Positions 1 to 5,842 of a DNA stretch of 7,732 bases are shown here, piece after piece (position 1 is the stretch's first letter; the number at the start of each line of letters is the position of its first letter). Below the pieces are notes generated by a model that was not told where the DNA came from, did not search any database, and saw only the letters and a list, made by a program, of their open reading frames with translations. Origin of the DNA: Chloroflexota bacterium (GTDB taxonomy: Bacteria; Chloroflexota; Dehalococcoidia; Lucifugimonadales; VGZR01); NCBI GenBank assembly GCA_027625225.1, contig JAQBWG010000083.1, forward strand, positions 1 to 7,732, in the 5' to 3' direction. Both the position numbers and the translations under genes were made by a program.

Positions 1-749
1 CGAAGACGCCGGAAAAACTCCTGCGGGTGAAGATAGACCCAGCATTGGGACTTCAACCGTATCAAGGTCGGAAGATTGCATACTTCCTGAACCTAGAAGG
101 TGAACAGGTACGGGCGGCATCAAAGTTAGTGTCCAGTTTGTATCAAGTATTTACCGAGAACGACGCGACACTGGTGGAAATCAATCCGTTGGTAGTCACC
201 AAAAGCGGTCAGGTTTTGGCGGTGGATGCGAAGCTGAACTTGGAAGACGATGCGTTCTTCCGTCATCCTTCGCTGAAAGAATTGCATGACCCGGAGCAGG
301 AAGATGCAATTGAGGTACGGGCACGCGAAGCCGGACTTAGCTATGTACAGCTCGACGGGAATGTGGGCTGCATGGTGAACGGCGCCGGTCTGGCGATGGC
401 GACGATGGACGTAACCGTTGCTGCCGGAGCAAAGCCGGCGAACTTCCTGGACGTTGGCGGTGGTGCGGACGAGGCGAAAGTCGCCGAAGCGACACGCATC
501 TTGCTGCAATCGGACGGAGTGGATGCCATCCTGGTCAACATCTTCGGAGGCATCCTGCGGTGCGACGTTGTGGCGCGTGGCCTGATGATGGGCGCGGAAT
601 CGTCCGGGCGCAATTTGCTCCCGATGGTGGTACGGATGCTGGGTACGAACGCTGAAGAGGGCCGCAAGCTCTTGCAGGAGTCAAACCTGGATGTGACGCT
701 GGTTAACAATATGGGCGAGGCTGCCGCAGCCGTGAAGAAGTTGGTCTAA
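1..749 (+). CDS. sucC: Succinyl-CoA synthetase (ADP-forming) subunit beta, 5'-truncated by the window
   Basis: Beta subunit of succinate-CoA ligase, which with SucD interconverts succinyl-CoA and succinate with NTP formation in the cytoplasmic TCA cycle. The frame is open to the window edge (first full codon at 3), and residues before the GTG at 27 still match the family, so that GTG is not the start. By comparison with the 388-residue E. coli protein, about 140 N-terminal residues (most of the ATP-grasp part) lie outside. Visible are the EINPLVVTKSG segment with Asn (codon 183) and Asp (codon 225), spaced 14 residues apart like the Mg-binding N199/D213 of E. coli, then the ligase-CoA domain with GCMVNGAGLAMATMD, FLDVGGGA and ILVNIFGGILRCD. 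It ends in TAA 37 nt before sucD. Nucleotide preference (ATP or GTP) cannot be judged here. Confidence 0.97.
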   Translation, partial: KTPEKLLRVKIDPALGLQPYQGRKIAYFLNLEGEQVRAASKLVSSLYQVFTENDATLVEINPLVVTKSGQVLAVDAKLNLEDDAFFRHPSLKELHDPEQEDAIEVRAREAGLSYVQLDGNVGCMVNGAGLAMATMDVTVAAGAKPANFLDVGGGADEAKVAEATRILLQSDGVDAILVNIFGGILRCDVVARGLMMGAESSGRNLLPMVVRMLGTNAEEGRKLLQESNLDVTLVNNMGEAAAAVKKLV

Positions 750-773
750 CGTATTTGACTACTATTGAGTATC

Positions 774-780
774 GAGGTGA
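774..780 (+). promoter_or_regulatory. Ribosome binding site that fixes the sucD start
   Basis: GAGGTGA lies 6 nt before the TTG at 787 but directly abuts the in-frame TTG at 781. Normal Shine-Dalgarno spacing therefore favours 787. Confidence 0.8.
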
Positions 781-786
781 TTGGTC

Positions 787-1668
787 TTGAGCATTCTGGT
801 TGGTAAAGAAACACGTCTGCTGGTACAGGGAATCACGGGTCGTGAGGGCAGCTATCACACGGCGCGGTGCAAAGAGTACGGCACCAATATTGTGGCCGGT
901 GTGACGCCTGGACGCGGCGGGACTAAGTTTGATGACGACATCATGGTCTACAGCACCGTCGAACATGCGGTGAAGGAGACTGGAGCGAACACATCGCTGG
1001 TGTTTGTACCCCCGGCGTTTGCGGCTGATGCCATCGCCGAGTCGGTGGATGCGGGCATCCAGGTGGTCATCTGCATCACCGAGGGCGTGCCGGTGCTGGA
1101 CGCTGTCAAAGTGGTGAACTACGCACGCCAGCAAGGCGTTCGATTGGTGGGGCCGAACTGTCCCGGGCTTATTTCCCCCGCCGACAAATGTAAAGTGGGC
1201 ATCATGCCCGGTCATATTCACAAGGGCGGCCGTATCGGTGTGGTCTCGCGCAGTGGGACGTTGAGCTATGAAGCCGTGGGACAGCTCACCGAGCTGGGTA
1301 TCGGTCAGTCATCGGTAGTAGGCATCGGCGGTGACCCGGTCAGCGGAACGGACTTCGTAGATGTGTTGGAACGCTTTCAGAAAGACGACGAAACGGATGC
1401 GGTGGTGTTGATCGGGGAAATCGGTGGCACCAAGGAACAAGAGGCGGCAGAGTACATCAAGGGGCACTTCAAAAAGCCGGTGATCGCACTCATCGTCGGA
1501 CAGAGCGCACCTCCGGGACGTCGTATGGGCCATGCCGGGGCAATCGTGACCGGTAAGGCAGCGAAGGCGGACGAGAAGGTAAATGCCTTGCGGGCCGCCG
1601 GTGCGGCAATCATCCCGTCGCCAGGCGATATCGGCAAAACGGCACAGGAAGTGTTCGGCAAAAAGTAA
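787..1668 (+). CDS. sucD: Succinyl-CoA synthetase (ADP-forming) subunit alpha
   Basis: Alpha subunit of succinate-CoA ligase. It binds CoA and carries the catalytic phosphohistidine. I start it at TTG 787, giving 293 residues. The resulting N-terminus MSILVGKETRL aligns directly with MSILIDKNTKV of E. coli SucD, and GAGGTGA sits 6 nt upstream; a TTG at 781 would add only two residues with no room for the ribosome site. Visible in order are the CoA-binding Rossmann part (QGITGREG, GVTPGRGG, CITEGVP, GPNCPG), then the ligase part (VSRSGTLSYEA, GIGGDP, GEIGGTKE) and RMGHAGAI. In the last motif, His249 (codon 1531) corresponds to the phosphohistidine of the family. The length is normal and nothing is missing. 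It follows sucC by 37 nt and precedes the aminotransferase gene by 34 nt, consistent with one transcript. Confidence 0.97.
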   Translation: MSILVGKETRLLVQGITGREGSYHTARCKEYGTNIVAGVTPGRGGTKFDDDIMVYSTVEHAVKETGANTSLVFVPPAFAADAIAESVDAGIQVVICITEGVPVLDAVKVVNYARQQGVRLVGPNCPGLISPADKCKVGIMPGHIHKGGRIGVVSRSGTLSYEAVGQLTELGIGQSSVVGIGGDPVSGTDFVDVLERFQKDDETDAVVLIGEIGGTKEQEAAEYIKGHFKKPVIALIVGQSAPPGRRMGHAGAIVTGKAAKADEKVNALRAAGAAIIPSPGDIGKTAQEVFGKK

Positions 1669-1702
1669 CGATTCAAATTGGACTTTCTTGAAGGACGACG
1701 AC

Positions 1703-2602
1703 ATGGTTGGGGGTCAGGAACAACAAGAGAGCACGAGCCAGCGTCCTGACATGACGGCCTTTCTCAACGGGCGGTTTATGCCGCAGTCCCAGGCTATTGA
1801 AGAGATGAAACAGGACGGCGTTCAGTCCACGGGCGGGTTTTACGACAACGAACGAACGTTTGCAGGAAAGATTTTCCGTCTGGAAGACCATTTACATCGC
1901 CTGTACAACGGCCTCGACTACACCAAGATTGACCCGGGCATGACCCTGCCTCAAATGGCCGACACCACGATGAAGGTGCTGGAAGCCAACGTGGAGTACT
2001 TGGGGCCGCAAGAAGAATTTCTGGTCACCCAAATCGTGAGCCCTCGTCCGAATGCTGCTCCGGATGAAAAGGCGAACGTGGTTATTTATTGCCAGTTTCT
2101 TGAGACGGCTCACTTTGCTCTTCACTACACAGAAGGCATTCGTCTGGTCACTCCGGCGACTTATGGCATACCGACCCAGAATCAGAAGCCCGGGAAGGGT
2201 CCTGTAACGATGCAGTTGATGATGAACGCTGAGGGAAACATCACGGAATGCCAGGGCGGGAACTTCATATTTGTGCGTGGTGGGCGGATACAGTTACCGA
2301 ATCGGCGCAATGTCCTCCCCGGAGTGAGCATGAAAACAGTGCTGGAATTGGCTGGCGAACTGGATATTCCGATTGATGAAGGCGACTATGTCCCCGGAGA
2401 TGTGTACGAAGCGACAGAGGCTTTGGTAACCAGCACCCGGTTTTGCATGGCCCCGGTAGTATCGCTGAATGGACTGGGCATAGGAACAGGACTAAGAGGC
2501 CCCATCATCAAAAAACTGTTCGGACTCTGGAAAGAAATGGTTGGGCTCGACTTTGTACGACAGGCAGTCAGCCGGACTGAAACCCACGGCCCAATCAGCT
2601 AA
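1703..2602 (+). CDS. Class IV PLP aminotransferase-like protein with a shortened lysine region
   Basis: Fold-type IV (branched-chain or D-amino-acid aminotransferase-like) protein of 299 residues, cytoplasmic. I chose ATG 1703 because AAGGA (1691-1695) lies 7 nt upstream; homology begins near residue 17 (TAFLNGRF), where an ATG at 1751 has no ribosome site. Family landmarks are GGFYDNERTF (residues 44-53, with conserved Arg51), FRLEDHLHRL (58-67), the cofactor-binding Glu182 in ITECQGGNFIFV, the phosphate-binding turns LPGVS (205-209) and TST (243-245), and PVVSLNG. The odd part is residues 151-182. The only lysines before Glu182 in this stretch are Lys162 and Lys165, 20 and 17 residues away, whereas characterised members place the Schiff-base lysine about 32-35 residues before this Glu. 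The helix after the lysine seems absent. It may be inactive, use another residue or represent a divergent subfamily. Substrate cannot be predicted. It is probably cotranscribed with sucCD. Confidence 0.85.
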   Translation: MVGGQEQQESTSQRPDMTAFLNGRFMPQSQAIEEMKQDGVQSTGGFYDNERTFAGKIFRLEDHLHRLYNGLDYTKIDPGMTLPQMADTTMKVLEANVEYLGPQEEFLVTQIVSPRPNAAPDEKANVVIYCQFLETAHFALHYTEGIRLVTPATYGIPTQNQKPGKGPVTMQLMMNAEGNITECQGGNFIFVRGGRIQLPNRRNVLPGVSMKTVLELAGELDIPIDEGDYVPGDVYEATEALVTSTRFCMAPVVSLNGLGIGTGLRGPIIKKLFGLWKEMVGLDFVRQAVSRTETHGPIS

Positions 2603-3495
2603 CGCGTCCGCGTGGGGTCGAAGCGGGCTCCTTCGAAGATGGTTTTGGCTGACAGCCCGACAAGACTGGTTGGTTCTACGCCACCATGTTTCTCCAAGTA
2701 CGTTTCGACTATCTGATAGCCGTATTTGTACCCTGTCCACGTAGGGATACGGTCGCTGTCCCCAAAGAGCATTCGCCGGATTTCATTCATATCGGACACT
2801 TCGAGGCGGCGGCGTATACGAGGCCATAGGCGTTCTGATTGCTCAGGTGTAAAGGCATCCGTCCAGGGAGGGAGGACATCGGTGCACATGTTGGTGGCGA
2901 AATGGTCGGCGATTCCCTCGGTAACCATAGCGTCCACTAGTGTTTCGGCTGTCTGGGTTTTCGTATACATGAGTTTGCCTCCTTGCGGAGAGCGTGGGAA
3001 GAGAAGGTTGCGTACGAGGTGGGCATATTCGTGTGCGACGGTGTAAGCAAGCCACGTCTGCCAGTTATCAGCTGGCCACAGGAACACGACCATGGCCTGC
3101 GAACCGAGACTGAATCCGATAACGCCGTTCATTTGCTTGACCAATACCCTACTCTCACCATCACCGGGGAATAAAAATACCCGTGCGCTGAGGTCGGGCC
3201 TGGAGAGTACTTTGGCGCATCGGGCAAGCGTTTCATCCACGATAGCCTTCGGATCTCGAGCGTCAATCTCGGCAAGCGCGGTTAACAGGGCTTCAGGCTC
3301 AGGGTCTCCGAACTGTGCGATAACAGAACGTTCACCCAGATGAGAAATGGAGGGGTGCAGCATGGACAGCAGACTGCGAACATACTCGCGCAGGCCCTTC
3401 TCCATCGAACTTACGGCATCGTCATAAGATTGATTACGCGCCTTGCGGGCCAGAGTGCTGACTACCCGATATGCGGGGATGACAGTGATTCCCAT
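2599..3495 (-). CDS. DUF2268-type putative zinc metalloprotease
   Basis: Predicted zinc-dependent peptidase of 298 residues on the minus strand. HEYAHL (His155, Glu156, His159) is the HExxH zinc site. Glu193 in VTEGIADHFA, 34 residues after His159, is the likely third ligand, as in gluzincin-like peptidases. The C-terminal GYKYGYQIVETYLEKH (residues 255-270) resembles the conserved tail motif of DUF2268 proteins, typified by Bacillus YjaZ. There is no signal peptide or clear membrane segment, so it is probably cytoplasmic. ATG 3495 is supported by AAGGAG four bases upstream (plus-strand 3500-3505). The start lies 239 nt from the divergent pyrG start. The gene is convergent with the aminotransferase gene, and their stop codons overlap. 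The natural substrate is unknown; the peptidase role is inferred from the motif, and the family name is recalled rather than searched. Confidence 0.8.
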   Translation of the reverse strand: MGITVIPAYRVVSTLARKARNQSYDDAVSSMEKGLREYVRSLLSMLHPSISHLGERSVIAQFGDPEPEALLTALAEIDARDPKAIVDETLARCAKVLSRPDLSARVFLFPGDGESRVLVKQMNGVIGFSLGSQAMVVFLWPADNWQTWLAYTVAHEYAHLVRNLLFPRSPQGGKLMYTKTQTAETLVDAMVTEGIADHFATNMCTDVLPPWTDAFTPEQSERLWPRIRRRLEVSDMNEIRRMLFGDSDRIPTWTGYKYGYQIVETYLEKHGGVEPTSLVGLSAKTIFEGARFDPTRTR

Positions 3496-3548
3496 GGTGC
3501 TCCTTCAGGGGTGTCGAATTCTGCGTTCGTAATTCATCATCTCAGAAA

Positions 3549-3579
3549 TTGACATTGCGAGCAGCGACCGTGCTATACT
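3549..3579 (+). promoter_or_regulatory. Probable sigma70-type promoter of pyrG
   Basis: A perfect -35 hexamer TTGACA (3549-3554) and an extended -10 TGCTATACT (3571-3579) are separated by 19 nt. The spacer is longer than the ideal 17, but the extended -10 can compensate. The predicted transcription start is near 3586, leaving a pyrG leader of about 150 nt. Confidence 0.65.
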
Positions 3580-3686
3580 TCGGCAGTCCCAGAAACAAGC
3601 GATAGGATTGTGACGCGCGCGCTTGGAACACAGCCACACATCGTATTGGATGGAAGCGGCAACTGTGATGCTGCTAGGTAAACTCC

Positions 3687-3713
3687 CCTCTCGAAACCTC
3701 TCCACCTCTCGAA
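3687..3713 (+). repeat. Short pyrimidine-rich repeats in the pyrG leader
   Basis: CCTCTCGAA occurs at 3687-3695 and again at 3705-3713, exactly 18 bp apart. A third CCTCTC lies between them at 3697-3702. The tract ends 21 nt before the pyrG ATG, where a Shine-Dalgarno sequence would be expected but none is seen. It may be a protein or RNA binding site, or chance. Confidence 0.4.
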
Positions 3714-3734
3714 TTCCTTTTAGCTGTTCGCTAT

Positions 3735-5387
3735 ATGACTAAATTCATCTTCGTGACCGGTGGCGTTGTTAGTTCGATAGGCAAAGGAATCAGTGTAGCC
3801 GCAATCGGGCGCATCTTAAAAAGCCGCGGCGTGACTCTGTCGGCGATGAAGCTCGACCCCTATCTCAACGTAGACCCGGGAACGATGTCGCCTTACCAGC
3901 ACGGTGAAGTGTTCGTAACTGACGATGGTTCGGAAACAGACCTCGACCTCGGCCATTACGAACGCTTTATAGACACGAGCATGAGTAAGTCGTCCAATAT
4001 CACCGCCGGGCAAATTTACAGCGAAGTGATTGCCAAGGAGCGTCGAGGCGAATTCCTTGGAGGAACCATTCAGGCGATTCCCCACGTAACCGATGCAATC
4101 AAAGAGCGGATGCACACCGTTGCCGAGCAAACGAAAGCGCAGGTGGTTGTGGTCGAAGTCGGCGGAACGGTCGGCGACATTGAAGGCCTGCCCTTTTTGG
4201 AAGCAATCAGGCAAATGCGCAACGAGGTCGGCCGGGATGACGTCTTCTATGTACACGTTACCCTACTCCCTCACATCGCCTCGACAGGTGAGCTGAAAAC
4301 CAAGCCGACCCAACACAGCGTTCGAGAGTTGCGAGGCATTGGAATTCAGCCCGACGCCATCATTTGTCGTAGTGACCATCCAGTTGACGATGACATCAAG
4401 AAAAAGATTTCCGTGTTTTGCGATGTGCCGCTTCCCGGTGTTGTTGCTCTTCCCACTGTAGACACCGTCTACGAAGTGCCGCTCATACTGGAAGAAGAAG
4501 GCTTGGGCGACTTGATGGTAGATGCGCTTGGACTTTCCGCAGCAAGCCGCGATATGGCCGATTGGCGGAAGATGGTTGAGATAATCAAAACCCCGAAGAA
4601 AACGTTGCCCATCGCAGTCGTTGGCAAATATGTGGATTTACATGACTCCTATATCTCGGTCAAAGAGGCACTGCTACACGCGGGCCTGGCACACGGTAGG
4701 GACCTCGAAGTAGTTTGGGTTCCATCCGAACAGGTTGAAGAGGAAGGGCCGGAAGAATTTCTAGAGTCGGTAAGTGGCATTGTTGTCCCTGGCGGGTTCG
4801 GGCCTCGGGGCGTAGAAGGGATGATTCAGACCGTCAAATATGCGCGGGAATACCAGGTGCCGTACCTGGGATTGTGTTTGGGAATGCAGGTCATGGTGAT
4901 TGAAGCGGCACGGGACCTGTTGAACAAACCAAAGGCTAACTCGACCGAATTCGATCCGGATAGCCCTGACCCCGTTATTGACATCATGCACGATCAACGG
5001 AACATCACGGACAAAGGCGGGACGATGCGCCTGGGCTTGTATCCGTGTCAGCTCGTCAAAGGGTCTAAGGCGGCTAACGCATACGGAAAGCCGCTGGTTC
5101 AAGAACGGCATCGACACCGATTCGAAGTCAATAATACCTACCGGGAGCAATTAGAATCGGTAGGTATCTGGCCCACCGGTCTATCTCCTGATGGAAGACT
5201 GGTAGAAATCATGGAATATGCAGGGGATAACTTCATGCTAGGTTCCCAGTTCCATCCCGAATTCCTCTCTCGCCCTAATCGCCCGCACCCGCTGTTTCAT
5301 GAATTTATGCGTGCCGCGAAGCGAACGTTGCGTGAGGGAGGGCAGCATGTAATGCCCTTCGAAGAGTTGAACTCGCAAGCACCATAG
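3735..5387 (+). CDS. pyrG: CTP synthase (glutamine-hydrolysing)
   Basis: Converts UTP to CTP using ATP and ammonia from glutamine, the last step of pyrimidine nucleotide synthesis; cytoplasmic, active as a tetramer in the family. The 550 residues match the usual length. The N-terminal synthetase domain (about 1-270) shows the P-loop-like GGVVSSIGKG (9-18, Lys17), KLDPYLNVDPGTMSP, the GSETDLDLGHYERF segment and GGTVGDIEGLPFLEA. The C-terminal glutamine amidotransferase domain (about 290-540) shows the PGGFGPRG oxyanion region, the nucleophile Cys381 in GLCLGMQ, and His507/Glu509 in FHPEF. ATG 3735 is the only start codon after the in-frame stop at 3675, and its product begins MTKFIFVTGG, matching the family N-terminus. 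No Shine-Dalgarno sequence precedes it, so initiation is atypical. It has its own promoter upstream and a long gap downstream, so it looks monocistronic. Confidence 0.98.
   Translation: MTKFIFVTGGVVSSIGKGISVAAIGRILKSRGVTLSAMKLDPYLNVDPGTMSPYQHGEVFVTDDGSETDLDLGHYERFIDTSMSKSSNITAGQIYSEVIAKERRGEFLGGTIQAIPHVTDAIKERMHTVAEQTKAQVVVVEVGGTVGDIEGLPFLEAIRQMRNEVGRDDVFYVHVTLLPHIASTGELKTKPTQHSVRELRGIGIQPDAIICRSDHPVDDDIKKKISVFCDVPLPGVVALPTVDTVYEVPLILEEEGLGDLMVDALGLSAASRDMADWRKMVEIIKTPKKTLPIAVVGKYVDLHDSYISVKEALLHAGLAHGRDLEVVWVPSEQVEEEGPEEFLESVSGIVVPGGFGPRGVEGMIQTVKYAREYQVPYLGLCLGMQVMVIEAARDLLNKPKANSTEFDPDSPDPVIDIMHDQRNITDKGGTMRLGLYPCQLVKGSKAANAYGKPLVQERHRHRFEVNNTYREQLESVGIWPTGLSPDGRLVEIMEYAGDNFMLGSQFHPEFLSRPNRPHPLFHEFMRAAKRTLREGGQHVMPFEELNSQAP
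5134..5167. repeat. 10-bp perfect inverted repeat inside pyrG
   Basis: ATACCTACCG (5134-5143) and CGGTAGGTAT (5158-5167) are exact reverse complements separated by 14 nt, within the pyrG amidotransferase domain. In RNA it would form a stable stem-loop. It could arise by chance in a window of this size. Confidence 0.5.
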
Positions 5388-5496
5388 GAACTGATGTATG
5401 CTGCAGAACGTTATTACCTGCGTAGGGGCAAGTAATTCTATTGCTCGCCTTGATTTGGTATGCTAAGGTGGTTACGACGCACTTGACGCGTCTCCT

Positions 5497-5526
5497 CCAC
5501 GAAATAACCGCAGGTTATGTACGTGG
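5497..5526 (+). other. Stem-loop between pyrG and rho
   Basis: An outer 5-bp stem CCACG/CGTGG (5497-5501, 5522-5526) encloses a small internal loop (AA opposite GTA). An inner 6-bp stem ATAACC/GGTTAT (5504-5509, 5513-5518) follows, closed by a GCA triloop. No T-run follows, so it is not a classic terminator. The inner part could equally be a DNA operator palindrome. Confidence 0.45.
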
Positions 5527-5555
5527 TTCTCTTCCTAAGACACTAGTGATGACTC

Positions 5556-5595
5556 CAATCCTTAGCTAATCCAAGAATACTTGTATGAAGGATTG
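5556..5595 (+). other. Nested stem-loop in the presumed rho leader
   Basis: An 8-bp outer stem CAATCCTT/AAGGATTG (5556-5563, 5588-5595) encloses an inner hairpin CAAG/CTTG (5572-5575, 5580-5583) with a four-base AATA loop. An asymmetric internal loop separates the two stems, the shape of a folded RNA element. The pairing is exact, but function is unknown. Confidence 0.4.
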
Positions 5596-5828
5596 TAACG
5601 AAAATTCCTCATCGCTAGGTAGCTTTCCAACAAATCTGGAGCTATAGATTAGGCATACGTTGAATGCGGTCAAGTATTGTTCCTAAATGCGTATAACCCA
5701 TGTGAATGGCTACAACAGGGCTTGTACCCATCGTTTAACGACATACAAGGTCGATTTCATACATAACGCTTCAAAGACGACCATTGGATGATTACAGCAA
5801 CACCGGATTCCGGTTTGCGATTAGCCTT

Positions 5829-5834
5829 GGAGGA
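5829..5834 (+). promoter_or_regulatory. Ribosome binding site for the rho GTG start
   Basis: GGAGGA lies 8 nt before GTG 5843 and supports this non-ATG start. A hairpin (5802-5814) ends 14 nt upstream of it. Confidence 0.8.
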
Positions 5835-5842
5835 TACATAAG

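Larger units (their letters stand above)
5388..5842 (+). other. Gene-free 455-nt gap, probable untranslated leader of rho
   Basis: No convincing gene lies here; open frames are tiny and lack homology I can recognise. The gap is more AT-rich than its neighbours and holds several inverted repeats: ATTAC/GTAAT (5413-5436), CCACG plus ATAACC against GGTTAT plus CGTGG (5497-5526), CAATCCTT/AAGGATTG (5556-5595), CTTGTA/TACAAG (5721-5749) and ACCGG/CCGGT (5802-5814). None is followed by a clear T-run, so I do not call a pyrG terminator. No strong promoter for rho was found; an extended -10 match TGGTATGCT (5456-5464) lacks a good -35. In several bacteria rho has a long leader through which Rho limits its own synthesis. 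That role here is inference. Confidence 0.5.

Noticed and set aside
27..29. GTG as the start of sucC
   Set aside because: Upstream codons to the window edge continue the SucC homology, so the gene is simply cut by the window.
703..1221. 172-codon open frame on the minus strand opposite sucD
   Set aside because: It is antisense to a fully conserved gene and is low-complexity His/Arg-rich; a frame shadow.
1583..1702. Upstream ATG 1583 as the start of the aminotransferase
   Set aside because: It would overlap sucD by 86 nt and add 40 residues that are just sucD codons read in another frame; ATG 1703 has a good ribosome site.
3580..3734. CTP-sensing reiterative-transcription attenuator for pyrG
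   Set aside because: The GGGC start sequence and a terminator hairpin with a T-run, both typical of that mechanism, are not present near the predicted start.
5394..5466. Two tiny overlapping frames just after pyrG (13 and 22 codons, ATG 5394 and ATG 5398)
   Set aside because: An AGGA lies upstream of the first, but the peptides are very short with no homology or conservation evidence available; chance is likely.
5660..5697. TTGAAT with TATAAC as a rho promoter
   Set aside because: The spacer is 26 nt, too long for a sigma70 promoter.
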